Counted from the stretch's first letter, positions 22,796-35,507 are shown. The stretch: DNA of 64,000 bases from Aedes albopictus (GCF_035046485.1 NC_085137.1:44695155-44759154), one strand, 5' to 3'. The notes: a model not told the origin generated them from the sequence alone. A program made the numbers and translations.

Positions 22796-25450
22796 CAAAA
22801 TTTGGATGGACCTTGAAACGCCACAAAAACTCCCCTAAACGTCCTTGAGGCCCCCTGGAACGCTCCTGAGAACCCCTAAAGCGCCACTAGGACTCTCTGA
22901 AGCTTCTTAGAAACCCGTAGGGTCTCAAGGCCCAATAAAAAGCCCTTGCGATCTCCTGGTACCCCCCTAAAACGCCCCTGGCGATATTGTGCATAAGGAA
23001 GGTATGCAAGTGTATGTATATACGAAGTGAACAAAAGAAGGTCTCAGAAATACCTAAGACATGAAGTGGTGAATGGGCGTACTTGGGGGCCATAAGGCAA
23101 TCTAGCGTTCATCACCTTTCTCTCTCAAGCAGCCACGGAAGATAGCAATTTTGTGTTTAATATTTTCATAGGGAAACGTTTCCGTATGAAAACAAACCTA
23201 TCCTCCTCGGCAGCGAAACAGAGAAAGATGATCAAACGTCAGATAGCCTTATAAGGAGAGATTAAATAAGGGGTCTCAGGGAGGATTCCAATTAGGTTCC
23301 GTGAGGGATTGCAGGGGATTTTAGAGAAGTTCAAAGGCATATATTCGGGTTTTATTGGACTTAGATTGGCAGTTCAAGAGGTATCAAGGGCGTTTCTAGG
23401 AGCTCTGTGAACTTTAGGTGTTTCAGGGGTTCCCAAATTATTATTTTTTGAGGGAGTTCAGAGCATTTCATGGACTTTCAGAGACATTTCAGGAGATTTC
23501 AAGTCGTTTTCAGCGGCATTTCAAGGCGTCTCAAGGGATTCTCAGAGTTCTGAGAGGTTTCAAAAGCGTTTCATGGGAAATGTCATAGAGTTTTCAGAAA
23601 AGTTTCGGGGAAAGGGTTCTTGTGAGGTTCCTGGGGTATCTCAGAGGTATTTCAAGGGACTTAAAAGCCATTTCAGGGTCATTCCTGGGGGTGCCAGGGT
23701 CATATCGGTGAGTTCTAGACGGTAAAGGGTGTTTACAGAGGGTCGTCATTTCAGGGAGTTCTAGGGAAGTTGCATTCGTTGTGGGTGGTCTGAGAAACTT
23801 TCATGGGAAGTGTCAGCGTTAGAAGAATTTAACCCGGGAGAATTCACTCCAGCGAATTTCACAATTGACTCCTCGTGTGGTAGTGTAGTACGTGTTTTTG
23901 ACTATTTGAAGCGATATTTACGATTCAACAATGTTGAATCAACATGCTTCTATCAGTACAGATAGGAAAATTGTATTAATTCAATGATTATGATGGTGTA
24001 AATCAGTATTTCCATGCGCTCAATGCGATGAAGCCTGATGTCGTGGGTGTTTAAGGGACAAAAAAGGCTATTGAAAGATTCATAAGACACCGCAGAAACC
24101 CCTGTTATCCATTTTGGAACTCCACAAAAACCCTTTGGAACGCCCAAAGGCTCCTGAAGCTTCCCTGAAACCCCCTTCTAAAATCGCCATAAAACGCATT
24201 TAAATAAAATAAATCTGACACTTCTCTGGAACACTGCTGTAACCCCCATAATCCATTTCACCTGAAATTCCATGGAAAGCCCTTAATACGCTCCTGACAC
24301 TCTTGTTACTCCTTTTAAACATCCCTGGAAACCCATGAAACGCTCTTAAAAATCTCCTGGAACCCACCTTAAATAATCCTCTGAAGCGCTCTTGAAACCC
24401 CTAGGCACCTCATACCTTTTAGGATCTCTTGGAACTTCCTGACACCTTCAAAGCTAGCAACACTACTCAGGCATTGAATGTGGATTGATATGGTAATAAT
24501 TGCTACTAACCTCCATTTAGATAATTAGTCGGGACTGTCTAAATAGAGTTTTTACCTCAACGGATTCATTACCTATCTGGATTCAATTTGTTTTTACCTA
24601 AATTGATTTCTTGGTAGCCAGGAGATTTTAGGGGGATCCCTATTCAATGCCAAGCCCAATTCAGTCGAGTTCCAGAATACAAGAAGGATGCGTTGCGGCG
24701 TGGTCCAGAGGCGTTTTCAGGAGTTCGGGAGGGTCTCATGGGGTTCGAGGGGGTTTTCGGCGATATTTCAAGAAGTTACAGGAAGTTTTCAGCAAGTTTT
24801 CGAAGCGTTATACAGTGACGTTTTCGAGGATTTAGGAGGTGCGCTACAGGTGGTCCGAGGGAGCTTCAAGGAGTTTCAGAAAATTTATGACCGGTTTCGG
24901 GAGTTTTTAAGATTTCAGGTACATTACATGGGACCTGAGGAGGGCTTCAAGTAGTTTTCGGAGATGTTTCATGAAGTTCTTCAAACAGTTTAAGAGGCGT
25001 AACAAGAAGTATCAGGTAGTTTTAGGAGATTTTCACCGAGATCCAGAGGCGTTACCGAGACGTTTTTGGGGGTTGAACAGGGTTTCAAGTCCGTTACATG
25101 GAACCCGGAGAAGGTTTCAAGCGGTTTTTTTAGCCATTTCAGGAAGATTTAGAAGATTTTCAGCGAATTCGAAGGCGATACAGAAGCACTTTCTGAGGAT
25201 TCAGAGGTTCCCATTTGCGTTACAGGAGGTCTGAGGCGGTTTTAGGGGATTTCGGAGCCAGGTTAGGAAGTTTAAGCGGGTTTCAGAGTCGTATTCGGAG
25301 ATCCCAGAGCGTATCAGGGGCGTTACCAGAGATTTTGAGCTCTTAGGTGAGCCTGAGGAAATTTCTGAAGCATGAGGCGTTTCATAAACGTTTTAAGCAG
25401 TATCAGAAGGAATTTAAGATGTTCCAGAATGATTGCACTAATCTGATGGA
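22796..25450. repeat. degenerate C/G-rich repeat in alternating orientation
   Basis: C-rich sense at 22800-22990 and 24070-24470; G-rich sense (TTTCAGGGGTTTTAGG-like) at 23260-23830 and 24610-25410. Open frames here, such as 24688-24954, only reflect the repeat. Confidence 0.7.
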
Positions 25451-25479
25451 ACAGTGTGGCCAAATGTACTGATTGAAAT

Positions 25480-25600
25480 AATAATCTTCTACTTCTTAAC
25501 GTGACGTTCTCACTGAGACAAAGCCAGCTTCTCGGCTTAGTGTTCTATGTGAACTTCATTCACCAGTTATTAACTGAGAGCTTCCTCTATTTGAAATAAT
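25480..25600 (-). mobile_element. SINE fragment, related to the Feilai-like family
   Basis: GGCTTAGTGTTCTATGTGAA followed by CAGTTATTAACTGAGAGCTT matches the 3' half of the other SINEs with several changes. The tRNA-like head is absent. Confidence 0.6.
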
Positions 25601-26993
25601 ATCTGCACTGCAAACTATATATGTATTATTGTGATATCTCTTCAAGATATAAGCAATATTTTTCAAAATGAACGTAAATTCTACCGTGAAAAAGTGGGCG
25701 AAAAAGCCACTAATAAAAAGGGCGCAAAAAGAGGTTTGAGTACAATACAAACTTCTCCGATGTCAATCTCACCCCTTCCTTCGGTAAGCGAAGAAAGATT
25801 GAATCGCAAGTGGGTATGCATGCAGCACAAACTTGGAACAGAAAAGAGGGGAACCCGACGAAACAAATCCAATCCGCTTGATGCCCGGATAATAATAGAA
25901 TTTCTCGCACGCTGCTGAGCCTCTTGTGAAATGATTTAAGATTATTGTTATTATTGGCAGTTTTGCCTCTCCGTCCGACCGACGGGGGCCTCCCTTGCTG
26001 GTCGCTCACCCGTTCCAGGGCCCCTAATATGCGCGTTACGCCGTTCGTCCGGAGAAAATAATTGAAAACGATCAAGAACGTATGCATATTCGGACGAGAA
26101 GAGCACATTCGATCTTTTCCTCCGGCTCGTCGCTCGCTCGTTCCATCCATCACGTGAGTAGAATAGAAGTAATGACTCAAATTAATGCTGCGTGATCGCG
26201 GTTAGTGGTGCGTCCGTTTGTCCGTCTGTATGTGGCGTGTGTATGTGTGTATGTGCGTATGTGTGTGAGCACATCTCCCGCGGTTGCCACGGTCGGGTTG
26301 CCTTTCGCGTCATGACAAACGATGAATTAACATAATTGAACTCCATTTTAATAGAAATTATTCAATTAGAGCGCTCGGGTTGATTATGTGTGTCCTGACA
26401 CGGAGCGAAGCTGCGGCCGCTGGCTGCCGGCTACCGCCGCAACCAGAGGCCGGCTCTCTAAGTGCGAGTACTTGTTATTGTCGGGATTTTTTGCGAGCTC
26501 CATTGCACTAACCGGCATGTCGGCGGTGGCGGCCGCTGACTATGAGGTTGACCGGCGGCGGCGGTGGCCACAGCGCAGATTGGATGTGGCCTCGTGACCA
26601 TCACTTGCCGTCATCTCCGACGCTTCCTCCCAAACCCCGACCCGAGTACGTATCGCACTGCTACTTCAACTGATTGAAACAACCCCGCCGCGCGGTCCCG
26701 GGTTCCCCGATGGATGCTGAGAGCGGGCGAGCGCAAAAATTCTGTGTGCGATTTTCACCGTGGTGGTAGTTGGCGGCGATGTACACACCGTGCTGGTCCA
26801 CATGGTTAACTGGATGAATGGAATGAATTTTAAATTGGTGTTTATTGAAAACAGAGACGTGATTCGGGTAAGTGACGTAGCTGGCTGCACACGCGCGAGC
26901 GCGCGTTACAAGATAAGTGCACTGTGCTGCTGAGGAACTACAAATGTATGTACAGTACATACGTAAGTGCAAGTACTTGAGATAATCTCGCGT
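25601..26993. other. no recognised gene
   Basis: A GT-rich microsatellite lies at 26217-26270. 26400-26780 is GC-rich (GCGGCGGCGG-type) but no open frame there has a recognisable motif. Confidence 0.45.
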
Positions 26994-26995
26994 TA

Positions 26996-27220
26996 AGGTT
27001 GAAGAATTCGTCATTGATATCATCGTCATCATTAAAATTTAGAAAGCAGTTTTCTCGTTCAAAATACATATGTTTGTTATGAAAATGGATTCACTATATT
27101 CCAGATGCAGAATGGAATGCAGTGAATACATTTTCATTATAAATATTTATGTTATGAAAGAGAAAACTGCTTTCGAAATTTCAATGATGACGATGATATC
27201 AATGACGAATCCTGCAACCT
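26996..27220. mobile_element. foldback MITE, 225 bp, TA target
   Basis: Arms of about 105 bp are inverted copies: AGGTTGAAGAATTCGTCATT at the left and its near complement ending CAACCT at the right, both containing GATATCATCGTCATCATT. TA flanks both sides. The transcript would fold into a long hairpin. Confidence 0.85.
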
Positions 27221-27528
27221 TAAGATTGGATTCTCAGCCTCCGGAAGGCCTTGTGGCAAAATTTGCATCTTATTTAGTGGTTTGATTAGCAGCCGGCTTC
27301 ACTGAGCTGTTGCGAACAACTTGCATTCTGAAATGCAGAAGGACTTCGCGTACCTAAGGTTTTTATCTATATAATTCTCGTTCTCCTAAGAACTGATAAA
27401 AATGATCGATTTTATTAACACCTCGCCTAATGCCTCATAGTTGAAGTAAATTTTACCATATGTTGAAAGAATCAGTGCCGTTTTGAATATTAATTTATGC
27501 GATTCAGTATCATAATTTTTATTTTATA
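27221..27528. other. no recognised feature
   Basis: AT-rich spacer between the foldback MITE and the Helitron-like element. Nothing is recognisable in it. Confidence 0.5.
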
Positions 27529-27787
27529 CTAGCATTACCGGCAAACGTGGTCCTGCCTGCCTACTCTGTTTTTTGACATCCGTTTCCATGACGAAATGCC
27601 CCTCAAAATGGAATTTCAGTTTTTCCCGTTTTTCTTGCCTTCCCGGTCACTTTTACTAATTATTTTTTCGTACGAACACGTCGGAGCCCTGGCGGAATAC
27701 AACAGTGAAAGAATCATGTCGATCTATTAGCCCGTTCCCGAGCCTATTCGTGACATACAAACACCATTCCATTTTTATTTATATAGA
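27529..27787 (-). mobile_element. non-autonomous Helitron-like element, complete
   Basis: On the minus strand it begins TCTATATAAATAAAAATGGA after an A and ends GTTTGCCGGTAATGCTAG before a T. It is 259 bp and closely related to the copy at 30646-30903 (shared TTTGTATG and GGAACGG stretches). Confidence 0.8.
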
Positions 27788-27878
27788 TAACTCATTTCAG
27801 TATCATAATAGCCTACTTTACCGTACCGGTTCATTATGCAATTGAAATAGGTTGCATAATAAAAAAATAGTTGCATAA

Positions 27879-27946
27879 TTTTCATTATGCAACTCATTTG
27901 AGTTGCATTATGTACATTATGCAACTCAAATGAGTTGTATAATGAA
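27879..27946. repeat. 68-bp near-perfect palindrome with nested palindromes
   Basis: TTTCATTATGCAACTCATTT is mirrored by AAATGAGTTGTATAATGAAA around a central TGTACA. Inside each arm GCAACTCATTTGAGTTGC or its counterpart is itself palindromic. Further ATTATGCAA and TTGCATAAT pieces are scattered across 27830-27965. Confidence 0.85.
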
Positions 27947-27999
27947 AAAATCATTGCATAAAATTTTGTAATATGGAACTCGCTGCAAAACTCGATTTT

Positions 28000-29690
28000 T
28001 TCACCACACTTCGTATTTATCCAACTCGGCAAGCCTCGATAGATAGATGTATGAGTCGTGCTGGAAAAAAAAACAACTTATTGCAACTCGTAACATAAAT
28101 AACTATTAACACATCCTTATGCGTTTTATTAGAGATAAATGTCCTAAAAAGATTAAGCTGAGATACAATCATTATGCTATTGGGAACATTCCGCAATGAA
28201 GAACAAGATGGCGCAGTTTACCAAAAAAAAAGAACACAAATAGTCCAGAGCTCTAAAATTGTCTTCTTCAGCACGAACTCATGTGTCCTTATCAATAGCT
28301 AAAGCAATATGGAACGACCTCACCAAATCAATCAGCTCATCTTATGAACCATTTTCGCTAGTCCAATGCGTACTTTCAAGGGACATGAATTGACTGTATT
28401 TTATACATTAAATTTTTTCTCAAAATTGATCCTACTAATCTATTATGATTACTTATGGGTTTATGAGATGGGATTGAAGTTTCTTACAAGTCATATGAAA
28501 TCTTGCAAAGATTGTTCAATAGTACTAATGTTTTTTTTTTTCTTCTTCTTTCAGGTAATAATAACTCATCCTTTACGTGTTGGCAATCAATGGTATGTTA
28601 CTGCATTTTAATGTATGGAAAACTATTTGAAATGATATCCGCAAATTTCACACTTTTTGGCTGTCGCGACAACGCACAGTGGGACGAATTAAAAAAAAGT
28701 AGGGCTTGGGTTTTGCGGCAAAACTGTTGATTATAGCCATTTGGTGTCTTCGAAAAAGTTTCTTAGTTTTTAAGTACTTTTCAAAGGTGTAACATTTTTT
28801 AGGTTAAGGTTTTTAATTTGTGACCAAAATCGAATGATTTCTATGGAAACATTGTAGGTCAAGCCATTTTGAGAAACTTTGTCGAAGACGGGAAAATTCT
28901 ATCTCCAAAACTTACAGAGTTATGTGCACCAATAGAAGCATATGGTGTAACATCAGCTTAAAAAGTGTTTTTTCGTTATAACTTTTTTGTTAACATTTTC
29001 TCGGGTTTACAATGTTCAGCAAAGTTTACAAGTTTACAAGTTTACAATGTTCATCATTCGAAGGTAGTACGGCCATTTTTTTTCACTTCTTAGTACATGA
29101 TGAGATACAGTTTTGTCACCTCATTGTCGACTCGTCTCACCTCACACGACTTGCAGGATAACCCTGTTCATACGGATACACCTCGATTTAATATGGACCC
29201 TCGATTTTATGTACTTCGATTTTATGTACATTTGTGCCTTTGTCGTACACCGAAGTGTACTGAAAGACTATATGTTCACTCAAAAAACGAATTTTCGATT
29301 AGAAGGCTCGGAGGGTCAAGTCACATAATCAGCTCAGTTCGACGAATTGAGATGATGTCTGTATGTGTGTATGTATGTCTGTGCGCAAAAACAGTTCACT
29401 CATTTTAAGGCACTTCCCATTGCCCGATTTTTCGGATTATAGCTCGAATCGAACCGGAATTTTGCCGCATTGTTTGCTATTAAAAATGGTTTGGATCGGT
29501 CGAGGCGTTCGTGATCCGGACCAGCACCGGTGGAACTAGCCGTCTATAAAACTGAACAAAGCCCCCATGCGGCTTATCAAACTGAAACTGCGATTTTTGT
29601 AACCTTTAGCATGGTTGACGAATTTTATGCGAAAATGAACACTGGAGACCAGAAATACCACTATGTCGGCCCAATGTCGGTTGTTCAATA
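28000..29690. other. no recognised gene; transposon-like relics
   Basis: 28665-29060 resembles non-coding transposon interiors (GTCTTCGAAAAAGTTTCT, TTTGTCGAAGACGGG). ACAAGTTT is iterated at 29025-29050. Confidence 0.45.
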
Positions 29691-30300
29691 GAGTTTTAGG
29701 CTCTAAAACCATGCAATATGTGTATATTTGGTATTGGAAAGATGTCTGAAGTCAAAAAATGATGATTAAAATATCCAAGATGGCGATCAAAACATCCAAG
29801 ATGGCGTCTCAAAACTCAAGATAGCGACCGCTAAATGGAGTTTTAGAACCTGAAGCCATGCAATATGGGTATATTTGATAAGGGAAAGAAGTCTGAACTC
29901 CAAAAATGACAATCAGAATATCCAAGATGACTGTCTAAAATCCAAGATGGTAGCTGAAAATTCAAAATGGCTTCTGTTTAATGGAGTTTTAGGCTCCAAA
30001 ACCATGCAATATGGATATATCTGGTATTGTGAAGAAGTCTGGGGTTCAAAAATGACGTTTAAAATATCTAAAATGGCGACCAAAATATTCAAGATGTCGT
30101 CTCAAAATTCAAGATGGCGGCTGTTTACTGGAGGTTTAGGCTTTCAACCCGTACAATATGGGTGTATCTGGTATGTGGAAGAAGGCGACCAGAATTTCCA
30201 AGCTGCCGGACTTAAATCTAAAATGGCGGCTCAAAATTCAAGATTGCGGCTGTTTTTCAAGAGTTTAAGGCTCAAAAATTTAAAGCCATATACACTATAT
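29691..30300. repeat. ~147-bp tandem repeat, four to five units
   Basis: GAGTTTTAGGCTC..AACC..CATGCAATATG starts units at 29691, 29838, 29983, 30131 and 30261. Each contains iterated CAAGATGGCG-like motifs. An open frame at 29875-30309 only reflects the repeat (KMAAQNSRLRLF-type peptides). Confidence 0.85.
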
Positions 30301-30645
30301 GATCTCTGATGCTATGAAATGGATTTCTGTTCAACGTATGAAAGTGCGATATTCATCAACATGTCACTTGAGTTGTGTTGAAATGTGTTTTCGAAGGCAC
30401 GAGAAAGGCGCCATCACCGCTAGGTGGATTAATTAGGGTTTTTAGTGGTAAAATCTTCAATATCCAATCAGTTTTAAACCTGCAGTTTGAATTATGATGA
30501 CTTATAATGAAGCCTTTTGACTCGCGGAGCACTTCATATCAATAAATTGTTTTGTGAGGCACCAATAATAGCGCCAAAGCATACCTCATGCCATACTTAG
30601 TTTTATATATTTATCTTAATCTCACTTCCCTTTATGAATTCATTA

Positions 30646-30903
30646 TCTATATCAATAAAAATGGAATGGTATTTGTATGCCACAAATAGGCTTGGGAACG
30701 GATCAACGGATCCACACAATTCTTTCAGTATTTCATTTGTGCAAGTCTCCGACGTGTTAGTATGAAAAAACAATTTGGAAAATCGACCGGGAACGTACCG
30801 AAAACAAGAAAGTTTGAAATTCCATTTTGTGGGGCTTCTTTTTCAGAGTTGCATGTCAAAAAACACAGTAGGCAGGCAGAACGACGTTTGCTGGGACAGC
30901 TAG
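30646..30903 (+). mobile_element. non-autonomous Helitron-like element, complete
   Basis: It begins TCTATATCAATAAAAATGGA after an A and ends ACGTTTGCTGGGACAGCTAG before a T. 258 bp, no coding capacity. Relative of the copy at 27529-27787 in opposite orientation. Confidence 0.8.
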
Positions 30904-31259
30904 TTTGTTATAAATATCTCTCGCTCAAGCGATCACGAGCGGAGTATATGAGGTGATTCTCTGACGATATTTTGTACAAATTCCTTAGCAATAACAACAT
31001 TTTTGGCGGATGCATGCGAACTGCCCATTCGCCAAACATTTCCTCAAAGCTTTCTTACAAACTTCTTCCAAGATTTCCCATGACTTCCTCACAGAGAATT
31101 GCAATATATGCCTGTTATGTTTGGTCGATGCCTTATACTTTCTTGGCGTGAACTCAGCTAATTGAATTAAAAAATTGTAGCAAATTAAAAAAAAAGTCAT
31201 TGCTATGCTAAGGCAGATTTCTGACAAGACGTGAGATAAATAAAGATAATTAAGATAAG
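30904..31259. other. no recognised feature
   Basis: Spacer between the Helitron-like element and the next 12-bp repeat block. No motif recognised. Confidence 0.5.
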
Positions 31260-32607
31260 AAATTTTCGAAAGTATCGCTGTAGAAATTTCAGAAGGAATT
31301 TAAAAAACTGAAGAAAATTCTAAATGAATTCCTGAAAGAATTTTTGGAAATAATAGGAATATTTTAGGAATCCATCTGAAAAAAAAAATCCTGGAGGAAC
31401 ACACGAAGAAACACCTGGAAACCCCTGGTGGAATACCTAATAAAATCTCTTGAGATATTTTTGAAAAAAGGCAGAAATCCTCTAATAAAAATTCTAAACA
31501 ATTTTTAATGAATTTCTGGAGGAATCCCTGGAGAAATTTCTGAGAAAATACATTGATCAATAACTTCAGCGAATTTCTGCAGAAATCTCTGGAAGAACGA
31601 CTTCCAGCCCATCCGTTAGAATCCTTATAATAATCTCTGAAAGAATCCGTAGAAAAATGTGTGAAGGAATCCTTGGAGGATCCTGGAAGACTTTCTTAAG
31701 AAAGCCTTAGAGCAATTTCTGGAAGAGAAATGTCTTAACGGAATACTTATAGGAATATTAAAAAATCTTTGGAATTTCCTTTATAATCTCTAGTGGAATT
31801 TCTAAAGCAATCCCTGAAGAAAATTCTTTAGAAAGATTTTGAGAAAAAAATAAAGGAGTTCTGAATTTTTGATTCTTAATGTTAATCCGTGAAACATTCT
31901 CTGAAAAAAAAATCCATGGAGAACTTTTGAGAAAGTTCGTGGAAGGTTTCCTAGGTGATTGCTTTGAAAAATTTCCATTTATATATTTCAATGAAAAAAA
32001 AAATGAAGAAATTCGTAGATGAATTTATGGAACAATCTATGCAATATATTTTGACAGGGATTCTTGAAGTATTTTCTAAAGAAATCCATGCAACTGTTTT
32101 AGAAGCTATCCGTACAAGACTTTTTTTCATAGGAATTCTTGAAAAAATAGTAAAGAAATCTTCAGAGGCGAATCTGGGGAAATTTGTGAAGAAATTGTTA
32201 GTTGAGTTCATAATACAAGGCATGTGAAATTTTCTGAAAGAATCCTTCGAAAAAATTGTGAAGAAACCCCTGCAGAAAGTTTCCGAATAGATCTCACAAT
32301 TTTTTTTTTAAATCGTCCCTAGATGAATTTCTAAAGAGATCCCAGGAAGATTTTTTGAGAAGTTCAGATATTCAGAAAAAAAGCTATTTATAAAGCAAAC
32401 CCTGGAGAAAGTTTTGGAATAAATCCTAGGAAAATTCATTTGAGAGAATGTGTAAAGGAATTTCCAAAGGATTTTTCGAAAAAAAAATCTAGAAAAGTCT
32501 CGAAAAAATAGGGTAAATCTCTGAACTGTTTTCTAAAGATATCCCTTGAGAAATTTCTGCAGAAACTCATACACAATTTTCTTATACAACTACTCTTTGT
32601 GAAAGTT
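31260..32607. repeat. degenerate 12-bp repeat block, complementary orientation
   Basis: AATTTCTGGAGGAATCCCTG-like units, mixed with A runs, fill the block. Interrupted on its right by a SINE with clear target duplication. Confidence 0.75.
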
Positions 32608-32619
32608 CTGGAGGAATAC

Positions 32620-32870
32620 TTCTTCTTCTTCATGGCTATACGTCCCCACTGGAACTTGGCCAGCCTCGCTTCAACTTAGTGTTCTTTGAGCACTTCCACA
32701 GTTATTAACTGAAGGGCTTTCTTTGCCTATCATTGCATGAATTTGTATATATTGTGAGGCAAGTACAATGATACACTATGCCCAGGGTGTCGAAAAAAAT
32801 TCTCGACCGGAACGGGAATCGAACCCGCCGTCTCCGGATGGACGATCCATAGCCTTAACCACCAGGCTAA
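32620..32870 (-). mobile_element. tRNA-headed SINE (probably Feilai family), complete
   Basis: Flanked by direct repeats CTGGAGGAATAC (32608-32619 and 32871-32882). On the minus strand it runs from CCTGGTGGTTAAGGCTATGG through a box-B-like GGTTCGATTCCC to a GAAGAAGAAG tail. It inserted into the 12-bp repeat. Confidence 0.88.
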
Positions 32871-32966
32871 CTGGAGGAATACCTAGTAGAATTTATAGAG
32901 AAATTGGAAGCTGCTGTGGGCATTTTTAAGGTGAAATCCTAGGAAAAATTTCCAAAGTATACCCTA

Positions 32967-33703
32967 AAGGGTGGTACGGTCAAAATTTGGTCACACCATT
33001 TTTCTCATAGACTGCGTACACCAAAACTGCTAATTTTTGGACCAGTAATGGTACATTATATTTTCATCAAAATCCATTAGGTATTGGTTGATATATAGAT
33101 AAAACCAACGACATGTCTTTTAAAAATTTTGTACAAAGTGCTCCATAGTAAGTTTTTGGCCATTTAAAGACAGTAAAGCACAATTTTGATTATAGAACTA
33201 CCAATACTGCTCCGATTCTCATGAAAATTTTACAGTATAATACTATTACAAAAATATGTTCTTAGTTAAATTTTGAGCTATTTTGTATGAATACTTTCAA
33301 GGTTGTAGCAGTTTGAATATGAAAAAAACTGACCGGGTGCCACTTAAGAAAATATAACTTTGTATCGGCTAGATAAAATTGAATGAAATTTTAACACAAC
33401 GTTTTGACATGCATACTTTACTAACAGAAAAAAAATCATTGAAATCGGTTAACTTTTTCTGACTATATGAATAAAATAGTAAAATGTGTTCTTATTTTTT
33501 AATCCTCTTTGTACAAAACTTTAAAATTGCAGATCTAAGGGTTCAACAATACCTCCGCAAATACTTGATTGATCCTGATGAAAATTGTATGGTATAAGCT
33601 ACATACAATGTACCATTACTGGTTTAAAACTCAGCTATTTTGGTGTACGCAGTCTAAAGTTATGAAAAAAATTGTATGACCAAAATTTGACCGTACTACC
33701 CTT
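32967..33703. mobile_element. foldback MITE, TA target, relative of 10362-12164
   Basis: Ends are AAGGGTGGTACGGTCAAAAT and the complement ATTTTGACCGTACTACCCTT, flanked by TA. The arms contain matching CAGCTATTTTGG and GTACGC pieces in inverse order. It aligns with the middle nested element along its length. No transposase. Confidence 0.85.
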
Positions 33704-34290
33704 TATACAATTTTTTGAAGGAACTTTTGGAACATTTTCTGAAAAACTCTGGAATAGTTTCTGAAGGCTATGCCAAAAGTTTTATTGAAGAGTTCTCTGA
33801 AGAAGTTTCTAAATAAATATCTAAAGAAATCTGAATGCATTTTTAAAAGAATCACTAAAGGATTTTTTTCTTAAATTCTTGAAATTTTTTTTGGGAAAGA
33901 AATAATGGAGGAATTTCAGGAGTAAATCATGCAAAGAATTCTTTATGGAATTTGTATAGAGTAATCTGGAGGAATTTCTAAATAAATCTTTAATAGTCCA
34001 AACGAATGCTTAGAGATATTTCTGAATAAATCCAGAGGAAGTAATCCCTCGGCGAGTTTCTCACCGCAGAATTGTAACAAAATGCGACCGAGAAGATAGC
34101 GGAATAAACTTACACTACTCGTACACAAAGATCGTTCGGCAAATTCAGCACAACCAGTAACCACACTCTACCAAGTGATTGTCACGGATCTCTAAAAATT
34201 TCCGAAGGAACCTCTTGAGGAATTCTAGAAGACATCTCTGGACCTTTCAAAGGAATCTCAGAATGAATTTCTGAACTTTTTGATTTTTTT
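33704..34290. repeat. degenerate 12-bp repeat block, complementary orientation
   Basis: Continuation of the 31.3-32.6 kb block: AGGAATTTCTAAATAAATCT-like units, decaying after 34.0 kb. Confidence 0.65.
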
Positions 34291-34512
34291 GGGACATTTA
34301 TGCAACGACCATTGCTCAAAATGTTGACTATTGAATCAACCCCACATACAGGGTGTTAGGGTCCCGAGTGCAAACTTTTTAAAGGGTGTTAGAGGACCAT
34401 AAATGGGGAAACAATTTGTTCTACCCACATGGTCAAATATTAACCGTTACGTAGTTATTGAAGTTCCCATGTTTTTTACTCTTATTTCCTTAACTGGCTA
34501 TAACTTGAAAAT

Positions 34513-35141
34513 GGTCAAACTTATCGAAGTTTTTTAGCCTTATTCGGAAGATTATTGAATTTTCTATCAAATGGCATCTTTGAATCGATTGGGTTAGTTT
34601 AATAACTAAGTTTTCTAGAGCAAATAGCTCAAAAGTAGTAATTTATTTTTGTCAATTATCTTTGAAAAATGCGTAATAATTTAAAATTCTTCCTTAGGCA
34701 AAGTTGTGGCCCCTCACTCTACACTCTACAACTCGTTCTTTGACATTAAACTTCTATCTCTTATCGTTTTTGTGCAACTTCGATTTTACCATCGCATTTT
34801 AGATCATAAATTTGTAACTGTCATGGAAAGCACTTTTTTGCACATTGTGCCACACATTTAAATAAAAAAAGAATGAAAACGATAAGAGCTATAAGTTTGG
34901 TATCAAGAAACGAATTGTAGAGTGTAACAGGGGCCACAACTTTGCCTAAGAAAGAATTTAAATTTGTTACGCATGTTTCAAAGATAATTGACAAAAACCA
35001 GTAAAAATACACTTTTTTTTAGCTATTTTGCTCTAGAAAACTTAGTTATTTAACTAAACCAATCGTTTCAAAGATACCAATTGATGGAAAATTCAATAAT
35101 CTTTCGAATAAGGGTAAAAAAACTTCGATAAGTTTGACCAG
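34513..35141. mobile_element. foldback element, arms about 280 bp
   Basis: GTCAAACTTATCGAAGTTTT at the left is mirrored at the right end, and the arms stay complementary through TAACTAAGTTTTCTAGAGCA and GGCAAAGTTGTGGCCCC. The left side continues outward (34340-34512, GGGTGTTAGGGTCCC) without a partner, so the right terminus is probably truncated. Confidence 0.8.
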
Positions 35142-35226
35142 AGATCACTTTTGATTGCAATACGTGGATACGGAATATCTACAATGTGATACAGGATGTC
35201 GCCATTCGAACACCGTTAAAAAAACT

Positions 35227-35507
35227 TATAAAGGCAAAACTGGATGCATTTCCTCATTTTTTGGTTTGTGATTTTTCTTTAAAGAACGAAGCAATATTTT
35301 CCAAATCGGTTTTCATACGCATTAGAGGAAGGATCAGGGTATCTCCTGAAATGCTTCCCAGTGGAAAGTGTTTTTCGTTCTTTTATAAATCATGTTTCTT
35401 CGAAATTTTGCTTGAAAATGGTTTTTGTAAAAACGCTTCGTTATGTGATAAAGAACCAAAAAAAAAACAAAAAAAATGAGGTAATGGATCCAGTTTCACC
35501 TTAAGTA
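35227..35507. mobile_element. foldback MITE (ACTGGATGCATT family), copy 2
   Basis: GGCAAAACTGGATGCATTTC at the left is mirrored by GTAATGGATCCAGTTTCACC at the right. The arms also share the CTCATTTTTT and ACGAAGC pieces. Same family as 18149-18423. Confidence 0.75.

Noticed and set aside
29875..30309. 144-codon open frame on +
   Set aside because: It follows the 147-bp tandem repeat exactly and encodes only its iterated CAAGATGGCG motif.
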